NCBI GenBank assembly: GCA_017517605.1
Contig: JAFWYQ010000014.1
Span: 1 to 64,000 of the forward strand
Direction: 5' to 3'
DNA length: 64,000 nt
DNA from: Bacteroidaceae bacterium
Lineage (GTDB): Bacteria; Bacteroidota; Bacteroidia; Bacteroidales; Bacteroidaceae
Below are positions 6,808 to 15,648 of this stretch, in pieces; the stretch's first letter is position 1, and the number at the start of each line of letters is the position of its first letter. Under the pieces are notes generated by a model, which had not been told where the DNA came from, searched no databases, and was given only the letters and a program-made list of their open reading frames with translations. The position numbers were made by a program, and so were the translations under genes.

Positions 6808-8742
6808 TTATTTACTTTTCAAATGAAAGCACATCATTGTAATGTCATCACTCTGTTCGGCATCTGCCCGATGAAGGGTAACATCCGCCATCACCTCCTC
6901 CAGTATGACACGCGGCGACTCCTTGCTGCACGCTGTCATACGATTCAGCAGGCGTTCGTCGGAATAGAGTTCTTTTGAAGGGCTCTCTGCCTCGGTCACC
7001 CCGTCCGTATAGAGGAACATATAGGAATCCCTGTCAAAGGATATTTCTTGCCCTTCGTAAGGGAACCCTTCAAAGAGTCCCAACGGCAGATTAGGCATCA
7101 CATCCATATAAACGGCCTTACCATCGGGCGACAGGATAACCGGTGCATTGTGGCCCGCATTGCAATAAGTCAATACATTGGTATCCAAATCCAAGATTCC
7201 CATAAAGGCCGTACAGAACATGTTGGATTCGTTGTTGTCGGCCAAAGTGTTGTTCAAGGCCGAAATGATTTCCGCCGGTTGGGAGAAATGCGAAGCAACC
7301 GTTCGGAACAGACGGCAAGTAACAGCCATTACCAACGATGCCGGCACTCCCTTTCCTGACACGTCGCCAACGATAAAGTAGAACTTATTACCCTCGATGA
7401 AGAAGTCGTAAAGGTCGCCCCCAACCTCTTTAGCCGGTACCAGATTGGCATAGAGGTCAATATCCTCGCGCTCAGGGAAGGGCGGAAATATCTTGGGCAA
7501 CATACCCATCTGTATGTCGTTGGCAATGCGCAATTCACTCTCGATGCGCTCCTTGTTGGCCGTAGTCTCCTTCAAGTCGTTCATATAGGTCACCAAGGAC
7601 CTCTGCATATATTCAAAGGAGTCGTGCAATGTCTTCATCTCGTCGCGGCTATGAATTACCGGCAGTTCGGCCTCAAAGTTTCCATGCGCAATCTCGGTAG
7701 CTGACCCGGCAAACACAGTAAGGGGATTGGTCAACTTTCGGATGGTGTAATAACACAAGCCACCCATCAGCAACAGACCTAACACACCAATACACACCAA
7801 TACAATACGCATGGAATCGACTCCTGCAAAAATTTCGGAATACAGACACGACACAGCCACTGACCAACCTGTAGCCTTTACCGGAGCATAGAAGAAATAG
7901 AACTCGTTTCCATCCTGTTCGAATGTCTCTACGCCACTCTCACCATTCACCATGCGGTGTCCCATCTGTTTGAAAGCGGGATTGGTTAAAGCCAAACCGC
8001 TGGTAAAGAATGTTTCGCACAGGATAGCATCCGTATTGTCATGTACCAAGAAGGTTCCTCCACGGCCAATCATCAAACTGGTTGAATGGGGATAAGGCTT
8101 GATGGCATTTACCTTGCCCGCAAACCATTCCAACGATACGTCGGCCGTAAAGACCGCATACATTTTTCCTGTTTCATCATACAAGGGATAAGAGTAGGTT
8201 GTCATCACCACCTCACCTCCTCCATCGTCGTAGTAAGGCTCGCTCCAATAGGGCTTATTCAGCAACTTGGGTATCTGATACCAATCCATATAGTGGTATT
8301 CATAGTCTTCTGTACCCAATTGCTTTACAAAAATATTGCCATCAGTTGCACGATAGGCATAAGGCGAGAACAATACACCACGTTCGGGGAAATAAGCGGG
8401 TTCAAACGCTACGGCACTGCCGCAAATATTCGGATTAGCCTCCAACAATCTGCAAGTCAGTTCGTACATATAGTCCCCGTCTTCCTTGTGACTTGCCACA
8501 ATCCATGCCATATTCTGCACGGCCGACTCCACTTGTTCCAACACATGGGAAATTTCCTGATTGGTATATTCCAACGCGGCTTTTCCGCGCTGCATGGCCT
8601 CTTCGCGAACATAGTTACGGGCAGATTGATAGCTTGTCAGTATCACCACAAAGAATACCACTGCCATCACCAGCAGCAAATACAGGCTCAACCGTGCCGA
8701 AAAGGAGTTCTGAAGGTGAACCCTTTGCATATTCCACTTCAT
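6808..8742 (-). CDS. Cache-HAMP-PP2C (SpoIIE-type) sensor phosphatase
   Basis: A 644-residue inner-membrane protein. A membrane segment at about 17-37 is followed by a periplasmic domain of about 270 residues that resembles dCache/PDC sensors, a second membrane segment near 310-330, a HAMP-like region (about 335-385), a coiled linker, and a PP2C/SpoIIE phosphatase from about 430. Metal-binding motifs are visible: VGGDLYDFF, GDVSGKGVPAS and the late DDITMM. It should dephosphorylate the STAS protein when the sensor domain is engaged. The start ATG overlaps the stop of the binding-protein gene (ATGA), and GGAGG lies just before it, which is unusual in Bacteroidales. Confidence 0.9.
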   Translation of the reverse strand: MKWNMQRVHLQNSFSARLSLYLLLVMAVVFFVVILTSYQSARNYVREEAMQRGKAALEYTNQEISHVLEQVESAVQNMAWIVASHKEDGDYMYELTCRLLEANPNICGSAVAFEPAYFPERGVLFSPYAYRATDGNIFVKQLGTEDYEYHYMDWYQIPKLLNKPYWSEPYYDDGGGEVVMTTYSYPLYDETGKMYAVFTADVSLEWFAGKVNAIKPYPHSTSLMIGRGGTFLVHDNTDAILCETFFTSGLALTNPAFKQMGHRMVNGESGVETFEQDGNEFYFFYAPVKATGWSVAVSCLYSEIFAGVDSMRIVLVCIGVLGLLLMGGLCYYTIRKLTNPLTVFAGSATEIAHGNFEAELPVIHSRDEMKTLHDSFEYMQRSLVTYMNDLKETTANKERIESELRIANDIQMGMLPKIFPPFPEREDIDLYANLVPAKEVGGDLYDFFIEGNKFYFIVGDVSGKGVPASLVMAVTCRLFRTVASHFSQPAEIISALNNTLADNNESNMFCTAFMGILDLDTNVLTYCNAGHNAPVILSPDGKAVYMDVMPNLPLGLFEGFPYEGQEISFDRDSYMFLYTDGVTEAESPSKELYSDERLLNRMTACSKESPRVILEEVMADVTLHRADAEQSDDITMMCFHLKSK

Positions 8743-9710
8743 AATTTACCTCCTTTCAGCATTTCGTATGTAACAGGTTCGTTGATGCGGCGATGCTTCA
8801 ATAGCAAATCACTCAACTTTTTCACATCTTCGGGATGCAATTCAAAAGATGGAGCAGACCCCGGTGTGTCGCACTGAAGGCGTAAAATCTCCGCCAACAT
8901 CTTTTCTTGATGATAACGCCCGGATTTCAAATTCTCTCTCTTGATTGTTTTCATGACAATATCCAATGCCTCCTCCGGATTTTTGTGAGCATACTCCCAC
9001 CCCCGTTTGGATGCTTCAGCAAAGGCTTTGGCCTTTTCGGGATAGCGACGATAAAAATCCATTGATACATACAGTCCGTCTTCGGGATAATCGTACCCTT
9101 CATCCAACAACAGCATCACCGGTTTGTCTTCATACCCCGCAGCCTGAATCTGCAAACATTCATTGTAACTCATGGCCAAGGTAGCATCTATAGCTCCCGA
9201 TATATACAAGTTGGTATTTTCGATAAACGAAATCCATTGTATCTCCAGATTCCTTTCTACATCAAGAATGCGTGCCAAATCGCCAAAGCCAGCTTTCCAT
9301 ACACCAACCTTCTTGCCGCGTAAGTCTTCTATTGTACGAATATTATCATGTCTCGACACAATACACACCCCATTATGCTGCGAAGTTTGCAGAATATTTA
9401 CCATTTCAACACCACGATCCAGTTCCACCAATGCTTCCTGTAATTGCATGGTAATGATGTCACTGGAGCCTTCTATCAAACGATTTCGGGCAGAATAAGA
9501 CGCCGACGGATGTTGGAAATCCACATCCAAGCCTGCCTCTTTATAGAATCCCTTTTCCCAAGCTACATAATATCCGGCAAACTGGCTCTGTGGTGTCCAT
9601 TGGGGGGTGAACACAATACGCTGTGCCTGTGCAAGCATCGGCAAGAGCAACAGGAATAATGCCAAAGTTCTGAAATTCATCAATCTATTCATTTCTCTCA
9701 TTGTTTTCAT
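8739..9710 (-). CDS. NMT1/THI5-type ABC substrate-binding protein
   Basis: A 323-residue exported protein with a signal peptide ending near LLPMLAQAQ and no clear lipobox. The body matches the NMT1/SsuA/ThiY binding-protein class: FTPQWTPQSQFAGYYVAWEKGFY near the start, then LRGKKVGVWKAG and DATLAMSYNE. Members bind thiamin precursors, sulfonates or nitrate; the ligand here is unknown. I use the ATG at 9710, whose last bases overlap the ATPase stop codon (ATGA); the ATG at 9701 is possible. Both neighbours overlap it, so it belongs to the ABC-phosphatase operon. Confidence 0.87.
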   Translation of the reverse strand: MKTMREMNRLMNFRTLALFLLLLPMLAQAQRIVFTPQWTPQSQFAGYYVAWEKGFYKEAGLDVDFQHPSASYSARNRLIEGSSDIITMQLQEALVELDRGVEMVNILQTSQHNGVCIVSRHDNIRTIEDLRGKKVGVWKAGFGDLARILDVERNLEIQWISFIENTNLYISGAIDATLAMSYNECLQIQAAGYEDKPVMLLLDEGYDYPEDGLYVSMDFYRRYPEKAKAFAEASKRGWEYAHKNPEEALDIVMKTIKRENLKSGRYHQEKMLAEILRLQCDTPGSAPSFELHPEDVKKLSDLLLKHRRINEPVTYEMLKGGKL

Positions 9711-10801
9711 TCTTTCAATCCAAAGCAGAGCCTTACCCTTGGTCCTTCGGGACAATCCTCTACGGTTTCGTTCATGTGGTCGCACAGACCTTCGATGATG
9801 GCCATACTCAGTTCGTCGGGTGCAAACTCCTTGTCGTGCAACACCGATGTGATACCCGCAGGCATCAACAGTTCCAGCGACAGGGTCTTTTCCTTTTCTG
9901 AATAGCGCAAGGCCAAGTCTATGGTACCCTTGTCCAGCGGCACCACTTGCAGTACCTCTTCGCTGAGCAGCTGTACCCTGAACTTCTGTTCGTGCGACAA
10001 ATTGTTACGTTCGCAGAAGTGTGCCATGCCGGCATGCAACTCGTACAGGTCGTAACGGCGCGAACGCACCGCATAGTGGAAGTCGCGAATGCGGTTCACA
10101 AACACACGGGTAGCCTCCTGTCGGGGATGGTTGAACACCTCGTCCGATGTACCCACCTCCACAATATGTCCATCGGTCATGAAGACTACGCGGTCGGCTA
10201 TGTCTGATGCCAAGGCCATGTCGTGAGTGACCAGCACCAATGCCACCTCCTGCTTCAGTTTGCGAAGCACCTCTTTGACCTCGCTGGTGGCCAAGGGGTC
10301 GAGTGCAGAAGTGATTTCGTCGAGCAACAACACCTGGGGTTTCATCACCAGACAACGGGCCATGGCCACACGCTGGCGTTGTCCCGAAGAGAGTTCGCGG
10401 GGGAACATGTGCATCTTTTCGGCCAATCCCACCAATTCCAATTGGCGCACGGCTTCGGCCTCGGCCTCTTTCTCCGTCAGGTGCAACACGTGTTGGGGGG
10501 CAAGCATCAGATTATGCAACACTGTCAGGTGTGGGAAGAGGTTGTATGACTGGAACACCATGCCCACCTTCTGCCGACCGCCTTGCTTGCCCAGAGGCTT
10601 GCACGGGGCACCGTCCAGCAATATCTGTCCCGAATCCAATTTCTCCAATCCGGCAATGCAGCGTATGAGGGTGCTCTTGCCACACCCCATCGGACCAATC
10701 ACACATACGGCCTCGTGCGGTGCCACTGTCAGCGACACATCCTTCAGCACTTGCCGGTCGCCGAAAGATTTATTGATATGGGATATTTCAATCATGGACA
10801 A
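9707..10801 (-). CDS. ABC transporter ATPase with HATPase-like C-terminal extension
   Basis: A 364-residue protein. Residues 1-240 or so are a GlnQ-type ABC ATPase: Walker A GPMGCGKST, signature LSSGQRQRVAMAR (Ser in place of the usual Gly), Walker B LLLDEITSALDP and the H-loop THD. The remaining 120 residues are not the usual NIL or TOBE extension. Their layout follows the standalone RsbW-like protein of the same operon (helix with LLSEEV, strands, then LSMAIIEGLCDHMNETVED and a closing RVRLCFGLK), but the N-box Asn and the glycine loops are missing. It would energise the permease encoded just upstream (14-bp overlap), and the extension may link transport to the phosphatase module. The domain resemblance is my pattern reading. 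Confidence 0.85.
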   Translation of the reverse strand: MSMIEISHINKSFGDRQVLKDVSLTVAPHEAVCVIGPMGCGKSTLIRCIAGLEKLDSGQILLDGAPCKPLGKQGGRQKVGMVFQSYNLFPHLTVLHNLMLAPQHVLHLTEKEAEAEAVRQLELVGLAEKMHMFPRELSSGQRQRVAMARCLVMKPQVLLLDEITSALDPLATSEVKEVLRKLKQEVALVLVTHDMALASDIADRVVFMTDGHIVEVGTSDEVFNHPRQEATRVFVNRIRDFHYAVRSRRYDLYELHAGMAHFCERNNLSHEQKFRVQLLSEEVLQVVPLDKGTIDLALRYSEKEKTLSLELLMPAGITSVLHDKEFAPDELSMAIIEGLCDHMNETVEDCPEGPRVRLCFGLKE

Positions 10802-11897
10802 ACAGTTTTTGGCACATACCTCCTACTGACCTGGTAATCAACCACGAAAGCAACAGGTAGAGCAGTGAAACAATCAACAATGGCAGAAAAGCATCAAATG
10901 TCACCCCACGGATGGCATCCACAGCCTTCACCAAGTCCTTCTGAGCTATGTAGCCCGCATACGAGGTGGAGCGGAGCAACAGTTTCAACTCGGCAATCAC
11001 CAACGGCAGCATGGTGCGTACCGCCTGGGGAAAGACCACATAGCGATAGACCTGCCGCGAAGTAAGTCCCAGCATCAAGCCTGCTTCGCGCTGCTCCTTG
11101 CTTATCTGCGTGATGTGTATCTTGAAAATCTTTGTGAGCGAAGCCGAGGTGTAGACTCCCAATGCAATGGCTGCCACTACGATACCGCTCAGCGAGGTGG
11201 AGGCAAACACCACGTAGTAGAAGAACATCATCAGTACCACCGAGGGGATATCGTGGATGGTGAAGACAAACCAATGCAACGGATGGTAGAGCCACCCCCA
11301 TTTGTGGTTGATGCCCATATAGGTCAACAGCACGGCCAACAGGAAGGCAAATACGGCCGCTCCCAAGAAGATGATTACTGTGGTGTAGAAGCCGCCCGTA
11401 ATCAAGTGCCAAGCCTCGTCGGCAAACAGATTGCGATGAATGCGCTCCTTCCACCCCTGCAACCAACCACGGGCATCCACCTCCTTATCGGCCAAGGGGG
11501 CATACTGTCGCGTGGGCACCATCACGGCAATACCTCCCACCCCCTCGGCTGTCGCGCCGATGCGTCCCAAGCAGGTGTAGTCGGAGTTGGTGGCCATCAC
11601 CATGTCGGCCGTCACTCCATCCATCACCACGGCATCACGCTTGCCTGCCTCGATGTCGATGAACAGGTTCAACGTCTTATCATAGTCCTTCAAGTCCGCA
11701 CCGGGAAAGTGCACTTGGGCCAAACTGTCGCCAAGCACACCATGATACACCGCCAGCCGCTTGCCTGCCAAATCGTCCAAATCGGTATAGAGGCTCTCCG
11801 CGTCAGGACGGCATCCGCCAAGCGCCCCCAACAGGAGCAGACAGAGCAATATGCTCCACATGCGGCTCAGATTCTTTCTCTCAACAATACTCTTCAT
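10788..11897 (-). CDS. ABC permease fused to a single periplasmic binding lobe
   Basis: A protein of about 369 residues with a lipoprotein-like signal (LLLLGALGGC). Residues 30-150 or so look like one lobe of a family-3 solute-binding protein (DLAGKRLAVYHG, AGKRDAVVMDG). From about 165 on comes a polar amino-acid type permease domain with several membrane helices and the EAA loop EAGLMLGLTSRQVYRYVVFPQA that docks the ATPase. First gene of the six-gene operon. The start is uncertain: the ATG at 11909 lies within about 11 bases of the -7 box, so I chose 11897. Fusions of binding and permease domains are known; the missing half of the binding domain is notable. Confidence 0.8.
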   Translation of the reverse strand: MKSIVERKNLSRMWSILLCLLLLGALGGCRPDAESLYTDLDDLAGKRLAVYHGVLGDSLAQVHFPGADLKDYDKTLNLFIDIEAGKRDAVVMDGVTADMVMATNSDYTCLGRIGATAEGVGGIAVMVPTRQYAPLADKEVDARGWLQGWKERIHRNLFADEAWHLITGGFYTTVIIFLGAAVFAFLLAVLLTYMGINHKWGWLYHPLHWFVFTIHDIPSVVLMMFFYYVVFASTSLSGIVVAAIALGVYTSASLTKIFKIHITQISKEQREAGLMLGLTSRQVYRYVVFPQAVRTMLPLVIAELKLLLRSTSYAGYIAQKDLVKAVDAIRGVTFDAFLPLLIVSLLYLLLSWLITRSVGGMCQKLFVHD

Positions 11898-11919
11898 TTG
11901 ATTATTCATAAAATCAGAT

Positions 11920-11929
11920 TGCAAAGATA
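11920..11929 (-). promoter_or_regulatory. -7 box of the ABC-phosphatase operon
   Basis: Minus strand reads TATCTTTGCA, a strong TAnnTTTG match, 23 bases upstream of the chosen start. It appears to be the only promoter for all six genes, because the junctions downstream overlap or are at most 29 bp. Confidence 0.65.
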
Positions 11930-12030
11930 CTTATTAAATCCTTACAATCTGACATTTTTACTCAGTTTTTCTCCAAAGAGGGGGAATAGGTTGATTCCTT
12001 CAGAGACACCCTTCCTACTCCCCTCGGAAG

Positions 12031-12247
12031 AGATACGTATGTCTTCGGCGATGAGATACGTATGTCTTCAGCAATGAGATACGTATGTCTTCAGCAATGA
12101 GATACGTATGTCTTCAGCAATGAGATACGTATGTCTTCGGCAATGAGATACGTATGTCTCCGGCAAGGGGGTACGTATGTCTCCGGCAAGGGGATACGTA
12201 TATTTTCGACAAAGAGATACGTATATTATTGGTAATAAAGTATATAC
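12031..12247. repeat. 23-bp tandem array, nine copies plus one degenerate
   Basis: ATACGTA starts at 12033, 12056, 12079, 12102, 12125, 12148, (G)12171, 12194 and 12217, an exact 23-bp period; a decayed copy sits at 12240. Each unit has a palindromic TACGTA followed by TGTCTTC(A/G)GCAA. The period is not a multiple of three, so it does not encode a protein repeat. It lies between the operon start at 11897 and the 3' end of the pectate lyase gene. The rest of 11930-12378 shows no gene; 12298-12357 holds GTCCCCACA-type complementary words that could form a terminator hairpin for the lyase gene. Confidence 0.9.
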
Positions 12248-12378
12248 ATCCATGCAAATCCTTCTAAAAAGCCCTACAGAGGCACTCTTTGACACCTATG
12301 GGAAAGGGAGAAAAAGGCCGTCCCCACACCCTCCATAGAGTGGAAGATGTGGGGACGGGAATATTCCATAAATCGACT

Positions 12379-15300
12379 TTACAACGAGAGTGATACGGGT
12401 TTGATGGTACCGTCGTCGTTGAACTCAAGACGGTCGATGCAGACCTCGCGGTTATATCCGGCGGACCAGCCGAGTTTGATGCTCTCGGGACGGGCAAAGC
12501 GGTGATAGACGATGTACCATTCGTCGGTACCGGGTTTCTGCAACACCGAATGGTGGCCGGTACCGTAAACCTGCTTCGAGGGGTCCTGATTGAGGATGAC
12601 GGTGCGCTCCACCTGTGCGGGCTTGCCATTGCGGATGAACTCGGTGGGCGACTCGCTGATGAGGTAGCGCACGCGGTAGTTGGCACTGCGGGTGTCATTC
12701 TCGCTCCACATGAAGTAGTAGAGGCCGTTGCGGTAGAAGACGTAAGTGCCTTCGTTGTAACCATAGGAGCGCTTGTCGGGACGGTTGATGAGCACACGGG
12801 TACTGCCCTCCTTGATGGACACCATGTCGTCGTTCAACTCCGAACAGGCCAGGAAGCTGTTGCCCCAATAGAGATAGTACTTGCCCGTCTGTGGGTCCAT
12901 GAAGACATCGGGGTCAATCACCTGTGCCTTGATACCGGCAGGCGGAGTGTCGAGAAGGGGCTTTCCCAAAGCATCCTTGAAGGGGCCTTCGGGTTTGTCG
13001 GCCACGGCCACACCGATGTTCTTGCCGGCGGTGAAGTAGTAGAAGTACTTGTAAGAGACCTTCTTGCCCGTCTTCTTCAACTCCTTGGGGGTGCGGGCCA
13101 ACTTGCCCTTGACATACTTGCACTCGATGACACAGGGTGCCCAGGCATACCAATCAGTCCAAGAGACATCGGTATGGAGGTCGAGCATCACGCCCTCGTC
13201 CGTCCATGTCTGCAAGTCGGGCGAAGAGAACACCTTGAAGTCGTGGCTCTTCCACTGGTCCGCGCCATCCGTGGTAGGATAGATGTAATACTTGCCCGTC
13301 TGCTCGCTATAGAGCACTTCGGGGTCGGCATGAAGACCGGGGAAGACAGGATTCTTCACATTGGGAGCCACATGCTTTGCCTCGAGTCCGTCAGCCCATG
13401 CCTGCAAGCGTTCGTACTCGTCCTTGGTGAGGCGCATGAAAGAGCCATGCTGCGGACCGTTCACTCCCTCGATGTTCTGGGGAGAGGAGAAGTTGCGCAT
13501 ATTCTGGTCGGCCTTGCAGATGCGGTAGTTGCGGGGCTTGCTGCTATACTCGATATAAGCCACACGCCAAGTGCTGTCGCCAATGAGTTGGAAAGCCGAT
13601 GCGCCCTCGCACTTCTTCTTTCCCTCGAAATCGACGTAATCATCCTCCACGGGTTCGGGCCACGGGCCGGTGAGTTTCTTGCTGGCAGTGGTGAAGATAC
13701 CCGGTGTGCCGCCCTCCTTCTTGATCATCATGTGGAAGAGGCCGTCGGAGGGAAGGTAATTGATGTCAGCATCAATGGTGGCATACCCCCAATCGAAGAG
13801 GAGTTGCGGCTTGGTGAGTTTGGTGAATGTCTCGTCGGCGTATGAGTAGTACATGCGGTCGTACTTCTCTTCGGCACGGTTCCACATGGAGTAGTAGATC
13901 ATGTATCCGCCCTTCTTGCCATCGGGCCACTTGTAGTTGCGGTCCCAAATGATTTGAGGTGCCCACACACGGTTGATGGTACTCCAGTCCTTATAGACAT
14001 CGGGCGACTGGGGGTCGCAGAAGATGGAGGCACCCTTGCGGTAGTCGAAGGTGACCGACTTCCAATTTATGAGGTCATCGGAGGTAAGGAGGTCGATGCC
14101 GTAGTTGTCCCACTCGGCCGCCTTCTTCAGTTCCTTGAAACTGCTTACACGCATGTCAGTAGTTACCATCAGATACCCTTTCCCATCGTGGCGACGGGTG
14201 ACGTAGGCATCACGCTGGCCACCTTCGATGCGGGCATGTTGCTTGACATCCATGATGGGGTCACCGTTGATGAGGTCGTGGAAATGGAGTCCGTCGCGGC
14301 TAAGGGCGTATGCCGTCCACTCACCGCGTCCGCTCATGTGGCAATAGAGGTAGCCATAGTCGCCCGTCTGATAATTGCCGGGATGATGCTTGGTGTACCA
14401 TGCCGGGTACTTGTCGAGCACACGCTGCACATCGTTGCCAATCCAACTGTAGCCCATGCGACGTTCGCGGCTGATTTCGGCATAGTTGGCATGTTTCTTG
14501 CCATCACGGTCGCCGAAGTAAGGCTGTTCGGTCTCCAAGTCGTAGTTGCGTGCCCACAGAAGAGGAGCATTGGCATCGGGCACAAGGCGACGGTCCCACT
14601 TGCCATCAGCATCCTTATACATCTCGTGGCGATAGCCTTTGATGGCATGGTTGCGCAACCACTCTACGGCACTCTCAATGGCCTTCATCACAGCAGGTGA
14701 GGGATTCTTTACCCCCATCAACAGTTCCACCAAGTCGGCAGTTTCGCCCTCGGCAGTAAAGGAGGGGAACTCATAAGCACGGGCCTGTACCGGCTCCAAG
14801 GTCTCGAAGTGATGCTGCTGGCACCACACGGTGAGTTTGCCATCCTTGCGTATCTGGCTGTTTACGATGCACTGGATGGCCTTGTCGTAAGCCTGCTTGG
14901 CACGAGCCTTATCGGCATCGGAGAACTTCAAGGCATCGTAGGGGGCCTTGTCGCCCTCGGCTATATCGCGCATCAGTTTGATGACGTTGGCCATGGCATC
15001 GTCGTTGTAGGTGATATGTACCGAATAGTCGGGACGACCATCCTTGTGGGGGGCTTTCAGGGGATAGTATTGCGGCCATCCGCCGTTGTCGTACTGGGCC
15101 TCGAGCAGGTACTCGAAGCCGCGCATGAATGCCTCGCGGTAGACTTTCCGGCCGGTGGCCTTGTACATCTTGGCAAGGTAGAGCAGTTCGATGGAGGTGC
15201 TCATGTTGTCGATGGTGGAGCCTACCCCACTTGCCGACTTCATCTGCCGACGGATTTCGGCACGTTCGGCCGCAGCATCTCCCTCGGGCTTCTGATGCCA

Positions 15301-15543
15301 GCTCTGGTTCTTGGCCCATCCGCCACTGGGGAACTGGTAGGCCAGCACACTATCGGCCACGGTGCGTGCCTCGCGTGTCTTGTACCAGGCATCGTCCATG
15401 CCTCGTGCCAAGTCACGGAAGGAGGTTTCGCTCGCGGGGCGCGTCACTTGTCTCTTTTCTGAAATGTTCTGTGCCACGGCAGGAGTCAGGCAGGCTACGC
15501 ACAGTAGCGCCATGGCCATCAGTTTAGTTGTCTCTCTCTTCAT
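12379..15543 (-). CDS. secreted three-domain pectinolytic enzyme: PL10-GH43-GH43
   Basis: A 1054-residue protein with a signal peptide (ending PAVAQ near residue 25). Residues 40-385 or so are a family 10 pectate lyase, with FPSGGWAKN and NGGWPQYYP followed by ITYNDDAMANV. Residues about 390-720 form a first GH43-like five-bladed propeller (RDAYV, WAPQIIWD, candidate acid in CEGASAF). Residues about 735-1054 form a second GH43 domain (base in GLHADPEV, IDPDVFMD, acid in NEGTYVFY). The lyase would cleave polygalacturonate by beta-elimination, and the GH43 domains would remove arabinose or xylose side groups. A single chain with all three is unusual. Subfamilies are not assigned. Confidence 0.85.
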   Translation of the reverse strand: MKRETTKLMAMALLCVACLTPAVAQNISEKRQVTRPASETSFRDLARGMDDAWYKTREARTVADSVLAYQFPSGGWAKNQSWHQKPEGDAAAERAEIRRQMKSASGVGSTIDNMSTSIELLYLAKMYKATGRKVYREAFMRGFEYLLEAQYDNGGWPQYYPLKAPHKDGRPDYSVHITYNDDAMANVIKLMRDIAEGDKAPYDALKFSDADKARAKQAYDKAIQCIVNSQIRKDGKLTVWCQQHHFETLEPVQARAYEFPSFTAEGETADLVELLMGVKNPSPAVMKAIESAVEWLRNHAIKGYRHEMYKDADGKWDRRLVPDANAPLLWARNYDLETEQPYFGDRDGKKHANYAEISRERRMGYSWIGNDVQRVLDKYPAWYTKHHPGNYQTGDYGYLYCHMSGRGEWTAYALSRDGLHFHDLINGDPIMDVKQHARIEGGQRDAYVTRRHDGKGYLMVTTDMRVSSFKELKKAAEWDNYGIDLLTSDDLINWKSVTFDYRKGASIFCDPQSPDVYKDWSTINRVWAPQIIWDRNYKWPDGKKGGYMIYYSMWNRAEEKYDRMYYSYADETFTKLTKPQLLFDWGYATIDADINYLPSDGLFHMMIKKEGGTPGIFTTASKKLTGPWPEPVEDDYVDFEGKKKCEGASAFQLIGDSTWRVAYIEYSSKPRNYRICKADQNMRNFSSPQNIEGVNGPQHGSFMRLTKDEYERLQAWADGLEAKHVAPNVKNPVFPGLHADPEVLYSEQTGKYYIYPTTDGADQWKSHDFKVFSSPDLQTWTDEGVMLDLHTDVSWTDWYAWAPCVIECKYVKGKLARTPKELKKTGKKVSYKYFYYFTAGKNIGVAVADKPEGPFKDALGKPLLDTPPAGIKAQVIDPDVFMDPQTGKYYLYWGNSFLACSELNDDMVSIKEGSTRVLINRPDKRSYGYNEGTYVFYRNGLYYFMWSENDTRSANYRVRYLISESPTEFIRNGKPAQVERTVILNQDPSKQVYGTGHHSVLQKPGTDEWYIVYHRFARPESIKLGWSAGYNREVCIDRLEFNDDGTIKPVSLSL

Positions 15544-15552
15544 GGGTTTGTG

Positions 15553-15646
15553 GATTAGGTTGAAGGATTGGGGATTAAGGGTGAGGGATTAGGGAATGTC
15601 CTTACACCCTAAGCCTTACACCCTACACATTACCCCCCTGCACCTT
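15553..15646. repeat. word-repeat palindrome of GGGATTAGGGT type
   Basis: GGATTAGG, GGGATTAAGGGTGAGGG and similar words at about 15553-15596 face CCTTACACCCTAAG words at 15600-15632. It lies between two minus-strand genes, in the same style as 5940-6050, and could form a terminator-like hairpin for the 15649 gene. Confidence 0.5.
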
Positions 15647-15648
15647 CA

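Noticed and set aside
12031..12247. Possible CRISPR array
   Set aside because: Units are contiguous with no unique spacers, and no cas genes are in the window. The same holds for the arrays at 21222, 28127 and 35455.
12068..12295. 75-codon open frame across the 23-bp array
   Set aside because: The period is not a multiple of three and the frame only exists because the repeat lacks stops; no start context or promoter.
12502..13845. 447-codon open frame antisense to PL10-GH43-GH43
   Set aside because: Shadow of the true gene; no recognisable domain and no promoter.
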